From: Gallionella sp.
GTDB lineage: Bacteria; Pseudomonadota; Gammaproteobacteria; Burkholderiales; Gallionellaceae
DNA: 64,000 bases
Assembly: GCA_028707275.1 (NCBI GenBank)
Contig: JAQTUP010000002.1
Location: 371,198-435,197 of the forward strand
Direction: 5' to 3'
Program-made: the position numbers and the translations under genes
Notes under the pieces: model-generated
Database searches by the model: none
What the model was told of the DNA's origin: nothing
The model's input: only the letters and a program-made list of their open reading frames with translations
Shown: piece by piece, positions 1-8,752 of the stretch
Numbering within the stretch: the first letter of the stretch is position 1
Layout: each line of letters opens with the position of its first letter

Positions 1-253
1 TCTGCGCCACGGCAATGAGGCAGGCGGACTCTCCGGTGCACCTGTGCGCGACAAATCCACCGCCGTGATCCGCCAACTCGCAAGCCACCTGCAAGGTTCA
101 CTTCCCATCATCGGGGCAGGCGGTATACTGAACGGAGCTGATGCAGCTGAAAAAATCAAGGCCGGTGCTTCACTGGTGCAGCTGTACAGCGGCCTCATTT
201 ATCGGGGGACGGCGTTAATTGGCGAAAGCTGTGCCGCGATACGCGCCATTTAA
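1..253 (+). CDS. pyrD: Dihydroorotate dehydrogenase (quinone), C-terminal part
   Basis: Partial gene cut by the left window edge; the reading frame is open from base 2. The visible end carries the family's GGLSG.P segment, then an IIGAGGI stretch and a [15 protein letters not shown] stretch, which bind the FMN phosphate in class 2 dihydroorotate dehydrogenases. The enzyme oxidises dihydroorotate to orotate in pyrimidine synthesis and passes electrons to membrane quinone. About 83 C-terminal residues are visible, so the membrane-associating N-terminus and the catalytic serine cannot be checked. Confidence 0.93.
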   Translation, partial: LRHGNEAGGLSGAPVRDKSTAVIRQLASHLQGSLPIIGAGGILNGADAAEKIKAGASLVQLYSGLIYRGTALIGESCAAIRAI

Positions 254-324
254 CAGATTCACTGTTTTTCAGAATCAAAGGCCGCTGCATCATCATTTGA
301 GCAGAATTTAGGAAATAACAAACA

Positions 325-1998
325 ATGCGTATCAGTAAAATATTCAATCAGGTTCAGCCCTACTTTGCCGCCATCGCAGCCATTTTTGTCGTGACCTTGC
401 TCGTTTCGGCGATCTATTTCACAGAGGTGGATAAACAATGGACGGTATTTCTGAGCGGCATCCTGATCGCCTCGATACTTGGACTAACCAGCCGCGCATC
501 CCGCGCGGAATGGATCAGCACCAGACGAACCGCGCAACTGACCTTGCTCAAGGACAAACTGGAGCAGGAAGTAAACCTGCGTAAAAAGACTTCCGAGGAT
601 CACCAGCAATTGCTCTCTGTCCTCAAGCAAACCGAGGGCGCGTTCGGACGGCTGATCCCGCACAAATTGCTCGAACTGATGGGCAGAAACAGCATCCTCG
701 ACGTCCAGCTCGGCGACCAGTTCGAACGCAAGCTGACCGTCATGTGTACGGACATCCGTGACTTCACCATGCTCTCGGAAAACATGACCCCGCAGGCTAA
801 CTTCGACTTTCTCAATGCCTATCTTGCACAGATGGAACCTGTCATCGGTGAGCACGGCGGCATTATCGACAAATATATCGGAGATTCCATTCTCGCGCTT
901 TTCACAAGAGGAGCGGACGACGCGCTAAGCGGCGCCATCCACATGCTCGAAAAACTGGAAAAATACAATGCAGGGCGAGCGCGTGCAGGATATACCCCCC
1001 TGCAAATCGGAGTCGGGCTGAACACGGGACTGGTCATGATAGGCACAGTGGGGGGCCCTACCCGCATGGAAACCACCGTCATCGGCGATGCCGTCAACCT
1101 GACTTCCCGCATCGAAGGCGCGACCAAGACATACTACACCCCTTTGCTGATCAGTCAGAACACCTTATACGACCTGGCCGTTCCGGGGAAATATGACATC
1201 CGTTTTCTCGACCGCATCCGCGTCAAAGGAAAAACACAACCGCTCTCCATCTACGAGGTTTTCGACAACGACCCGATCAAGTTAAGGGATGGGAAACGCG
1301 CCGACAAGGTTAAATTTGAAACGGCGATTGCCTATTACCACATGAAAGACATCAAAACGGCGATGAGGTTGCTCACCGAATGTATTGCCAAAACGCCCAA
1401 GGACATCCCCGCACACATCTACTTGTCGCGTTGCGAACAATATCAAACCACCGGCATGCACTTCACCACGGGCGAATTGAACACCCAGCTTGAATGGCGG
1501 AAGGAATATCAGATTCAGGTCGTGGCAATTGACCGTTCGCACAGACATCTTTTCAACAAGGTCAACGAGTTCATCTCGGCGTCGATCGCCGGCAACATCG
1601 CGGGAATACGCCTGGTATTCAGCTATCTTGCCAGCCATCTGATTGAAAGCAAGGAAGAAGAAGAAGAATTAATGAAGCGATATAGTTACCCGTTTATCGA
1701 GGAACATATCCGGGAGCACAAGCGTTTTATCGAAGACTTCATGGCGCTCAAGGAAGAACTCGACTCGGAAAACCACGACCCGTCCTTTCTGGCCTTCCGC
1801 GCCCAGCTCCTGCTGTTCGACTGGTTCAGCGGGCATATTGCGCACAGCGACCGCCACGCGGGACGTTTTATCGTGAGCGAGAGCCCGCATGACGCCATGG
1901 GCGCCACCACCATGAGGCTGCGAAGTTTCCTGGTATCGGACGCACACAGGCATCAGTCCATGAAATTGCCCATGGATCCGTCCGCGCTGGACGACTAG
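325..1998 (+). CDS. Membrane class III adenylate/guanylate cyclase with C-terminal hemerythrin domain
   Basis: 557 residues. Two N-terminal membrane helices (about 13-32 and 40-57) are followed by a charged coiled-coil linker to about residue 100. The class III cyclase domain spans about 130-300: metal-binding Asp143 and Asp187, Lys183 and Thr251 at the base-selecting positions (suggesting ATP), and Asn258/Arg262 for the transition state. A TPR-like helical stretch follows (about 310-370), then a hemerythrin domain (about 390-530). Iron-ligand candidates are His406, Glu446, His461, His465, His504 and Asp509. The His expected 19 residues before His461 is Ser442, and the nearest His (438) sits one helical turn upstream. 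The family makes cAMP or cGMP; hemerythrin domains bind O2 or NO at a di-iron site. A redox- or gas-controlled cyclase is inferred. It stands alone between pyrD and the rnf operon. Confidence 0.9.
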   Translation: MRISKIFNQVQPYFAAIAAIFVVTLLVSAIYFTEVDKQWTVFLSGILIASILGLTSRASRAEWISTRRTAQLTLLKDKLEQEVNLRKKTSEDHQQLLSVLKQTEGAFGRLIPHKLLELMGRNSILDVQLGDQFERKLTVMCTDIRDFTMLSENMTPQANFDFLNAYLAQMEPVIGEHGGIIDKYIGDSILALFTRGADDALSGAIHMLEKLEKYNAGRARAGYTPLQIGVGLNTGLVMIGTVGGPTRMETTVIGDAVNLTSRIEGATKTYYTPLLISQNTLYDLAVPGKYDIRFLDRIRVKGKTQPLSIYEVFDNDPIKLRDGKRADKVKFETAIAYYHMKDIKTAMRLLTECIAKTPKDIPAHIYLSRCEQYQTTGMHFTTGELNTQLEWRKEYQIQVVAIDRSHRHLFNKVNEFISASIAGNIAGIRLVFSYLASHLIESKEEEEELMKRYSYPFIEEHIREHKRFIEDFMALKEELDSENHDPSFLAFRAQLLLFDWFSGHIAHSDRHAGRFIVSESPHDAMGATTMRLRSFLVSDAHRHQSMKLPMDPSALDD

Positions 1999-2256
1999 CC
2001 TGCCGCCGGAATTCGGCTCATAACGAGTCGGCATATGGTTATTCCAACAAAGCGGTTGAAGTCACCCACAAATCGTCGGATAATCCGCCCCTGTTGCAGA
2101 GTAAAGCTCGCATAGCGATTCGTTCGCCTCTCTTCTTCCTGCCTGCCCGTGCGTTGCACGCAGAACAGGGTAAGAGGGGGTGATTTGAAACGGGGAAATC
2201 GGGCGAACTTATCATCAAGGGCGGCATCCGTGCCATGCCCGTTAGAAAGTACAATA

Positions 2257-2832
2257 ATGACAGAATATCTGTTAATCCTGCTGGGCGCGGTGTTCGTAAA
2301 CAACATCGTCATGGTCAAGATTCTCGGGCTGTGCCCGTTTATGGGGGTTTCCAAGAAACTGGAAGCTGCCGCAGGCATGGGCGCGGCCACGACTTTCGTC
2401 CTCACCTTAGGTTCAGGCACAAGCTATCTCATCAGCCAGTACCTGTTAGGCCCGGACCTGGCCTACCTTACCACCTTGTCGTTCATCGTGGTGATAGCCG
2501 GCATCGTGCAGTTCACCGAGATGGTGGTACAGAAGACCAGCCCCGAACTGTACCAGACACTGGGAATTTACTTGCCGCTGATTACCACCAACTGTGCGGT
2601 GCTGGGCATTCCGCTGCTCAACGTGCAGGCCAAACACAATTTCATGGAATCCCTCATCTTCGGCATGGGCGGCGCATTGGGTTTTACACTGGTGATGGTG
2701 CTGTTTGCCGGCTTGCGTGAACGCATGGAAGGCGCAGACGTGCCGGGCATCTTCAAGGGTTCTGCCATCGCCATGGTGACAGCAGGACTGATGAGTCTGT
2801 CCTTCATGGGATTTTCCGGGTTAATCAAATAA
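2257..2832 (+). CDS. rnfA: Electron transport complex subunit RnfA
   Basis: 191 residues, the normal RnfA/RsxA length, starting [16 protein letters not shown]. An upstream in-frame ATG at 2149 would add 36 hydrophilic residues unlike any RnfA and is rejected. The protein is almost entirely membrane helices and carries the paired NC motif (ITTNCAVLG) shared with RnfE/NqrDE, which helps bind an iron-sulfur centre in the membrane. The Rnf complex couples ferredoxin-NAD electron transfer to ion transport; in proteobacteria it also keeps SoxR reduced or feeds nitrogenase. It is the first gene of rnfABCDGE, and its stop overlaps the rnfB start (TAATG). Confidence 0.96.
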   Translation: MTEYLLILLGAVFVNNIVMVKILGLCPFMGVSKKLEAAAGMGAATTFVLTLGSGTSYLISQYLLGPDLAYLTTLSFIVVIAGIVQFTEMVVQKTSPELYQTLGIYLPLITTNCAVLGIPLLNVQAKHNFMESLIFGMGGALGFTLVMVLFAGLRERMEGADVPGIFKGSAIAMVTAGLMSLSFMGFSGLIK

Positions 2833-3380
2833 TGCTGAACGCTTTACTGGCCATGGCGGCCATCGCCATCCTGCTGGGCGCAGTGTTAGGTTACGCCGCG
2901 ATCAAATTCCGCGTCGAAGGCAACCCGCTGGTAGATAAAATTGATGCCGTATTGCCGCAGACACAGTGCGGCCAGTGCGGATTTCCCGGCTGCAAGCCTT
3001 ATGCAACGGCCATCGCCGAAGGGGTCGCCGACATCAATCTGTGCCCGCCGGGCGGCGATGAAGGCATACACAAATTAGCCGACCTGCTGGGCATGGAATA
3101 CAAACCGTTCGGCGGAGCCACCCAGCCCAAGCCAAAATCGGTGGCCATCATCGACGAATCCAACTGTATCGGCTGTACGCTGTGCATCCAGGCATGCCCC
3201 GTGGACGCCATTGTCGGCGCGGCAAAACAGATGCACACCATCATTGCCTCAGAGTGCACCGGATGCGAGCTGTGCGTGCCGCCTTGCCCGGTGGACTGCA
3301 TCAGCATGGTGCCCATTGAAGAGAGCATCGCAAACTGGAAGTGGAAGTATCCCGTGTACGCGCTGACCGCGTCGAAATAA
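2832..3380 (+). CDS. rnfB: Electron transport complex subunit RnfB (ferredoxin-like)
   Basis: 182 residues. One N-terminal membrane helix (about 3-24) precedes the Fe-S domain with Cys46, Cys49, Cys54 and a later Cys71. A two-cluster ferredoxin domain follows, with motifs C.GC.LC..ACP and C.GCELC.PPCP. In Rnf complexes this subunit accepts electrons from soluble ferredoxin and passes them on towards RnfC/RnfG. It is translationally coupled to rnfA by a one-base overlap and followed by rnfC after 11 bases. Confidence 0.97.
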   Translation: MLNALLAMAAIAILLGAVLGYAAIKFRVEGNPLVDKIDAVLPQTQCGQCGFPGCKPYATAIAEGVADINLCPPGGDEGIHKLADLLGMEYKPFGGATQPKPKSVAIIDESNCIGCTLCIQACPVDAIVGAAKQMHTIIASECTGCELCVPPCPVDCISMVPIEESIANWKWKYPVYALTASK

Positions 3381-3391
3381 ATCAAGAACCC

Positions 3392-5083
3392 ATGAGAACA
3401 CTCTATCAATTCCATGGCGGGATCCATCCTCCCACCAACAAGACGCAATCCAACCATACGCCGATAAAACAGGCATCACTCCCTTCAAAACTGGTCATCC
3501 CGCTGCACCAGCATGTCGGCAGCAGCGCCAAACCCATCGTTGAAGCGGGACAGCGCGTCCTCAAGGGGGAGCTTATCGGCGCGCCCGACGGGCACCTGTC
3601 AAGCGCGGTCCATGCACCCACCTCCGGCACCATCAGCGCCATCGACATGCAGATCGTCGCCCACCCATCAGGCATCCCGGATCTTTGCATCACACTGATC
3701 CCTGACGGGCTGGACGAGTGGATTCATCGCGAGCCCTGTGATGACTGGTGTGCGTTATCTCACACCGAACTGCGCCACCGCCTGCGACAGGCCGGCGTAG
3801 TGGGTCTGGGAGGCGCGGTATTTCCAAGCGACGTCAAGCTGTACTCGCACAAGCACAAGATCAAAACGCTGGTACTCAACGGTGCGGAATGCGAGCCCTA
3901 TATCACCTGCGATGACTTGTTGATGCGGGAGCGCGCAACCGAAATCCTGCAAGGCGCACAGATCATGCGCGCCTTATTGTATGCAGAGGAAGTGCTCATC
4001 GGCATCGAGGACAATAAGCCTGAAGCCATTGCCGCGATGCGGGCGGCTGTCACAGAGGGCTGTCACGAGCGCATGGAAGTTGTCGCCGTGCCCACCATCT
4101 ATCCTGGCGGCGGCGCGAAACAATTGATCCGCGTGCTCACCGGAATCGAGGTCGCAGCGGGCGTGCGATCCACCAATCTGGGCGTGCAGTGCTTTAACGT
4201 GGCAACGGCCTACAGCGCCTGGCGCGCCATCGGCCACAGTGAACCGCTGATCTCGCGCATCGTCACCATCACAGGCAATGTCGGCCATCCGCAAAACTTT
4301 GAGGCGCTGATCGGCACGCCGATGGACGAACTGGTAGCTCAGGCTCAGCCTCTGCCCGGCACCACAGGCTACATCATGGGAGGACCCATGATGGGCGTAC
4401 TGATGCCGTCCATGCAAGTGGGCGTCATCAAGGCGACCAACTGCATCATCGCTGCGGCCAAAAATCTCTTTCCGGCTCCCGCCCCCGCCCTGCCCTGCAT
4501 ACGCTGCACGCGCTGCGCGGAGGTCTGCCCGTCCGAGTTGCAGCCACAGGAGCTGTACTGGTTTTCAAAGGCCAAAAATCTGGACAAGGCCGAGGATTAC
4601 CATCTTTTCGACTGTATCGAATGCGGCGCATGCAGCTATGTTTGCCCGAGCAACATTCCGCTGGTGCAGTATTACCGTTTTGCCAAGAGCGAAATCTGGG
4701 CACAGGAAGCCAGTCAAAAGGCAGCTGACGCGGCTCGCGAGCGGCATGAATTCCGCGAGAGCCGCATCGAACGCGAAAAACGTGAAAAAGCCGAGAAACT
4801 GGCCGCCAAGGAAAAGGCCGCAATTGAAGCCCGTGCGCTGCGGGCTGAAACACCTCAAGCGGTCGTATCGTCGGCCAGGCCTGATGCTGATCCTGAAAAC
4901 ACCATGCAACTGAAGATTCAGCTGGCAATCGATCACGCAAAAGAGCAGGCTGCCGCGATCAAGCCCAAAAATACCGAACAACTGACGCCACAACAGTTAG
5001 CCGAAATTGCCGATATAGAGGCGAGGCGCGCGCGCGTTCGCGAGATAGCCAAAGACGTCACCCATATCGACGGGCACTCATAA
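3392..5083 (+). CDS. rnfC: Electron transport complex subunit RnfC (NADH-binding)
   Basis: 563 residues from the ATG of MRTLYQFHGGIHPP; the frame is open 17 codons further upstream, but that would overlap rnfB and lacks family support. The central part resembles the Complex I 51-kDa fold (GLGGAVFPSDVKL, then LNGAECEPYITCDD) for NADH and FMN. Two 4Fe-4S motifs follow (CIRCTRCAEVCP and CIECGACSYVCP). The C-terminal 120 residues are a charged Lys/Glu/Ala-rich helix, shorter than the long repeats of enterobacterial RsxC. It is the peripheral NADH-linked subunit of Rnf. A 102-base spacer containing a hairpin separates it from rnfD. Confidence 0.96.
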   Translation: MRTLYQFHGGIHPPTNKTQSNHTPIKQASLPSKLVIPLHQHVGSSAKPIVEAGQRVLKGELIGAPDGHLSSAVHAPTSGTISAIDMQIVAHPSGIPDLCITLIPDGLDEWIHREPCDDWCALSHTELRHRLRQAGVVGLGGAVFPSDVKLYSHKHKIKTLVLNGAECEPYITCDDLLMRERATEILQGAQIMRALLYAEEVLIGIEDNKPEAIAAMRAAVTEGCHERMEVVAVPTIYPGGGAKQLIRVLTGIEVAAGVRSTNLGVQCFNVATAYSAWRAIGHSEPLISRIVTITGNVGHPQNFEALIGTPMDELVAQAQPLPGTTGYIMGGPMMGVLMPSMQVGVIKATNCIIAAAKNLFPAPAPALPCIRCTRCAEVCPSELQPQELYWFSKAKNLDKAEDYHLFDCIECGACSYVCPSNIPLVQYYRFAKSEIWAQEASQKAADAARERHEFRESRIEREKREKAEKLAAKEKAAIEARALRAETPQAVVSSARPDADPENTMQLKIQLAIDHAKEQAAAIKPKNTEQLTPQQLAEIADIEARRARVREIAKDVTHIDGHS

Positions 5084-5119
5084 AAATGCAGCCAATACTG
5101 CCCGTCTCCACCTCTTTTT

Positions 5120-5145
5120 ACTTTCCCCCGCTCGCGGGAAAAAGT
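5120..5145. repeat. Hairpin in the rnfC-rnfD spacer
   Basis: Two 12-base arms (ACTTTCCCCCGC and GCGGGAAAAAGT) are separated by two bases and pair at 10 of 12 positions. This is the only sizeable gap inside the otherwise tightly coupled rnf operon, and there is no T-run after the hairpin. It may be an mRNA-processing or partial attenuation element that sets subunit stoichiometry; that role is inference. Confidence 0.5.
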
Positions 5146-5185
5146 AGCGTAGTCTCGCCTCGCGAGTCTCTCATCGAAGGCTAAT

Positions 5186-6220
5186 ATGTCCGGATTTTTT
5201 TCACCCTTCATCACCAAACCTGTCAGCGTATCTCAGATCATGCTGCATGTACTGCTGGCACTGATTCCCGGTATCGCGCTGTATGTGTGGTTTTTCGGCC
5301 CGGCGATACTGGTCTCCCTGACCCTGGCCAGCATCACCGCCCTGGGTGTCGAAGCACTGATGCTCAAGATACAGAATAAACAGATTGCGCCGACACTGAA
5401 AGACAATACCGCGCTGCTCACCGCCTGGTTGCTCGCCCTGTCCATCCCGCCGTTAGCCCCCTGGTGGCTGGTCGTGGTGGGCACCGCGTTCGCCATCAGC
5501 ATATCCAAACATCTGTACGGGGGGCTGGGCAACAACCCCTTCAATCCGGCGATGATAGGCTATGCGGTGTTGATTATTTCCTTCCCGGTACACATGACGC
5601 ACTGGCTCACCCCGCACGGACTGGGGGACGTCTCGCTCAGTTTCCTTGAGCAACTGAACTATATTTTTCAGGGCGTGTTACCCGATGGCATCAAGCTGGA
5701 CGCCATCACCATGGCGACCCCGCTGGATACACTCAAGACCCAGTTGCATCTGAACGGACATGTCCAGGAAATCCTGGACATGCCTATCTATGGCCGACTG
5801 GCAGGACAGGGCAGCGAATGGGTTGCCGCAGGCTTCCTGCTGGGCGGAGTTTATTTAATCGCCCAACGCATCATCAGCTGGCATATTCCGCTGGCATATC
5901 TGGGAACGCTGTTCGCAGTGGCCGGCCTCTTCCACCTGATCGACCCGGCGCACTACGTCACCCCCGTATTCCACCTGTTCTCGGGTGCGGCGATGCTGGG
6001 CGCGTTCTTCATCCTCACCGATCCTGTGACCAGCCCCACCACCCCGCGCGGACGCCTGATCTTCGCCGCCAGCGCGGCACTGCTCACCTATCTGATACGC
6101 GCCTTCGGCGGTTTTCCGGACGGTATGGCATTCGCTACGCTGCTGATGAATATCTGCGTACCGCTGATCGATGCCTACACGCAGCCTAAGGTATTTGGCA
6201 AAAAGAAGGGGCAATCATGA
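5186..6220 (+). CDS. rnfD: Electron transport complex subunit RnfD
   Basis: 344 residues with about nine to ten membrane helices. The segment DAITMATPLDTLK contains the threonine to which RnfD/NqrB proteins attach FMN covalently. The family motif YGGLGNNPFNPAMIGYA lies near residue 112. RnfD is part of the membrane core for electron and ion passage. It overlaps rnfG by four bases (ATGA), so the two are translationally coupled. Confidence 0.96.
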   Translation: MSGFFSPFITKPVSVSQIMLHVLLALIPGIALYVWFFGPAILVSLTLASITALGVEALMLKIQNKQIAPTLKDNTALLTAWLLALSIPPLAPWWLVVVGTAFAISISKHLYGGLGNNPFNPAMIGYAVLIISFPVHMTHWLTPHGLGDVSLSFLEQLNYIFQGVLPDGIKLDAITMATPLDTLKTQLHLNGHVQEILDMPIYGRLAGQGSEWVAAGFLLGGVYLIAQRIISWHIPLAYLGTLFAVAGLFHLIDPAHYVTPVFHLFSGAAMLGAFFILTDPVTSPTTPRGRLIFAASAALLTYLIRAFGGFPDGMAFATLLMNICVPLIDAYTQPKVFGKKKGQS

Positions 6221-6867
6221 GGCGCACCATGGCGAAAGCCTCTTTCCATACCGCGATTAACCTGACCGCTTTTGCGCTGATCGGCACGGCCATTCTGGCC
6301 TTCACTTACGCGCAGACGCACGACCGAATCGCACAAAGCGTCGAGGCCGAAAAGCTCAAGCTGATCTCACAGATCGTGCCGAAAGATGCATTCGATAACA
6401 ACATCATCAAAGATACGCTGCAAATCAAACCCGATGCCTTGCTGGGCAATGAAGACACGACCACCGCCTATCGCGCACGCCTGGGGGATAAACCGGCGGT
6501 ACTGGTGATGGAAGCGGTCGCACCGGATGGCTACAGCGGCAAGATTGCGTTACTGGTGGCCATCAGGGACAACGGCGAATTAGCGGGGGTGCGCGTCGTC
6601 GAACACCATGAAACACCGGGGCTGGGCGACTACATCGAAATCGGCCGCAGCAACTGGATCAGGGGTTTTGACGGGGCATCGCTTGCCAAGTACAACGATA
6701 CCGACTGGAAAGTCAAAAAGGACGGCGGTCAGTTTGACTACATGGCGGGTGCCACCATCACCCCGCGCGCGGTCGTCAAGGCCGTACACAAGGCCTTGCA
6801 ATACTACGCGCAAAACCGTGACACCCTGTTTGCACAGGCGGCCATCCCCGTGAAGGAGAAGAAATAA
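6217..6867 (+). CDS. rnfG: Electron transport complex subunit RnfG
   Basis: 216 residues. A single N-terminal membrane anchor (about 12-32) leads into a periplasmic FMN-binding domain. The motif DYMAGATITPRAV holds the threonine that binds FMN through a phosphoester bond in the RnfG/NqrC family; HHETPGLGDYIE is another family signature. It sits between rnfD (four-base overlap) and rnfE (TAATG overlap). Confidence 0.95.
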   Translation: MRRTMAKASFHTAINLTAFALIGTAILAFTYAQTHDRIAQSVEAEKLKLISQIVPKDAFDNNIIKDTLQIKPDALLGNEDTTTAYRARLGDKPAVLVMEAVAPDGYSGKIALLVAIRDNGELAGVRVVEHHETPGLGDYIEIGRSNWIRGFDGASLAKYNDTDWKVKKDGGQFDYMAGATITPRAVVKAVHKALQYYAQNRDTLFAQAAIPVKEKK

Positions 6868-7577
6868 TGACCTACCAGGAATTCAAGAATATTCTCTACA
6901 ACGGCGTCTGGAAACAGAACACAGGCGTGGTGCAACTGCTGGGCATGTGCCCGATTCTGGCGGTGAGTTCATCGGTGGTGAACGGAGTCAGCCTGGGTCT
7001 TGCCACCTCCGTGGTGATGGCCTTGTCGGGCGCCGCCATCGCGCCGATCAGGACGGTCGTGCCCAACGAGGCGCGCATCCCGGTGTTCATTTTGATCATT
7101 GCCGTGCTGGTCACCGTGATCCAGTACCTGATGAATGCCTATATGTATTCGCTGTATGTCGTGCTGGGCATTTTCATTCCGCTGATTGTCACCAATTGCA
7201 TCGTGCTCGCGCGCATCGAAGCCTTTGCCGCCAAAAACCCTCCCCTGCAATCGGCTGTCGACGGCCTGGCGATGGGGCTGGGACTGACTGCCGTACTCGC
7301 GGTGCTGGGGGCAATACGCGAAATCATCGGTCACGGCACCTTGCTCTCCGGCATCGACATGGCGCTGGGCGAATCCGCCAAGTCGCTGGTCATCACTGTC
7401 GTGCCCAACTATCACGGCTTTTTGCTGGCGATTCTGCCACCTGGCGCCTTCATCGCGTTAGGCATGCTGATCGCCACCAAGAACTGGCTCAACCTGCGCG
7501 CAGAACGCAAGCTCAAAGGAATCAACGCAACAGCTGCTCAGGTGGATGGCGGTTGCAGCCCGGCCTCTCACGCATAG
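6867..7577 (+). CDS. rnfE: Electron transport complex subunit RnfE
   Basis: 236 residues and highly hydrophobic, a paralogue of RnfA. The characteristic NC motif appears in IPLIVTNCIVLARIEAFA, and NGVWKQNTGVVQLLGMCP matches the RnfE/NqrD N-terminus. It is the last subunit gene of the operon. In many proteobacteria nth follows directly; here a damaged antitoxin-like gene intervenes. Confidence 0.96.
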   Translation: MTYQEFKNILYNGVWKQNTGVVQLLGMCPILAVSSSVVNGVSLGLATSVVMALSGAAIAPIRTVVPNEARIPVFILIIAVLVTVIQYLMNAYMYSLYVVLGIFIPLIVTNCIVLARIEAFAAKNPPLQSAVDGLAMGLGLTAVLAVLGAIREIIGHGTLLSGIDMALGESAKSLVITVVPNYHGFLLAILPPGAFIALGMLIATKNWLNLRAERKLKGINATAAQVDGGCSPASHA

Positions 7578-7584
7578 CTAAGCC

Positions 7585-8007
7585 ATGCGCCTGAGCGATA
7601 AACAGTGCGCCAGCATACGCGCCACCGTTGCCGAAGGACTGATGATGAAAGATAGAAATCATGAGGAGGCAATGGCCGAGATATACCGGGAAGACCCGGC
7701 ATACGCGCCCGAATTGCTAAACAGCATCCTTGAGGACGCTGATCAACACTCAACAATCCCGTTCGACCCTGTAGCGCACATTCAACGCTCGCTCAGCAAC
7801 CCGGAATTCAAAGCCGCTTATGATGCGCTGGAAGATGAGTTGTCTGCACTGGATGCGCTGTTACACGCACGCAAACGGGCAGGCTTAACTCAAGCCAAAG
7901 TAGCAGACCGCATGGGTATCGCACAGTCTGCGCTGGCACGTATCGAAAACTCATTGGGCAGCCACAAACACTCCCCGTCGCTCGTCACGCTGCGCCGCTA
8001 TGCATAA
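7585..8007 (+). pseudogene. Chimeric, prematurely stopped XRE-type antitoxin relic
   Basis: The frame encodes 140 residues that read as pieces of three families. Residues 1-19 (MRLSDKQCASIRATVAEGL) resemble the start of MNT-type nucleotidyltransferases. Residues 22-55 (DRNHEEAMAEIYREDPAY and on) resemble the N-terminus of an addiction-module antidote family. Residues about 60-140 form another antitoxin type with a helix-turn-helix (LTQAKVADRMGIAQSALARIE). The frame stops at TAA (8005-8007) after LRRYA, but the same frame continues with ACGKKLTIAIG to a TAG at 8041-8043, the usual tail of such proteins. One GAA-to-TAA or AAA-to-TAA change would explain the truncation. No toxin partner is nearby. 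Whether the short product still binds DNA is unknown. Confidence 0.7.
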
Positions 8008-8118
8008 GCCTGCGGCAAAAAGCTCACCATTGCCATCGGATAGCTCATGCTTGCAAACGTGCATTATCGAGAAACATGGGACACCCGTTAATTTCGACTG
8101 CGCCCACCACCAAACCTT

Positions 8119-8751
8119 ATGAACCCCGCTAAACGCCGCGAGATATTCCAGCGCCTGCAAGCCGCCAATCCGCATCCGACGACCGAGCTCGAATACCGTT
8201 CGCCTTTCGAACTGCTGATCGCGGTGATGCTCTCCGCACAGGCGACCGACATCAGCGTCAACGCGGCCACCCGGGTGCTGTATCCTGTCGCCCATACACC
8301 GGAGGCAATACTGGCCCTGGGTGAAGAAAAACTGACCGGATACATCCAGCGTATCGGCCTGTACAAGACCAAGGCGAAACACGTGATCCAGACCTGCCGC
8401 ATTCTGGTCGACCAGCATGCGGGTCAGGTGCCGCAAACGCGCGAGGCGCTCGAAGCCTTGCCGGGCGTGGGGCGCAAGACCGCCAACGTGATGCTCAATA
8501 CCGCCTTCGGACAGCCCACCCTCGCGGTCGACACGCATATTTTCCGCTTGTCCAATCGCATCGGGCTGGCGCCGGGGAAAAACGTGCTGGAAGTGGAAAA
8601 GAAATTGCTCCGGGTCATCCCGAAAGAATTCCTGCATGACGCGCATCACTGGCTGATTTTGCACGGCCGTTATATCTGCCGGGCGCGCACGCCAAAATGT
8701 GCCGAATGCCTGATTTACGATTTATGCGAATACAAAGATAAGGCCAATTAA
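8119..8751 (+). CDS. nth: Endonuclease III (DNA glycosylase/AP lyase)
   Basis: 210 residues, the standard Nth length. The helix-hairpin-helix LPGVGRKTANVM carries the catalytic lysine, and AVDTHIFR holds the catalytic aspartate. The C-terminal 4Fe-4S site is C-X6-C-X2-C-X5-C (CRARTPKCAECLIYDLC). It removes oxidised pyrimidines and cuts the abasic site in base excision repair. In many relatives nth is the last gene of the rnf operon; here about 540 bases containing the antitoxin relic separate it from rnfE. Confidence 0.97.
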   Translation: MNPAKRREIFQRLQAANPHPTTELEYRSPFELLIAVMLSAQATDISVNAATRVLYPVAHTPEAILALGEEKLTGYIQRIGLYKTKAKHVIQTCRILVDQHAGQVPQTREALEALPGVGRKTANVMLNTAFGQPTLAVDTHIFRLSNRIGLAPGKNVLEVEKKLLRVIPKEFLHDAHHWLILHGRYICRARTPKCAECLIYDLCEYKDKAN

Positions 8752-8752
8752 A

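Noticed and set aside
2149..2256. N-terminal extension of rnfA
   Set aside because: The 36 extra residues are polar and unlike RnfA, whose conserved start is MTEYLL.
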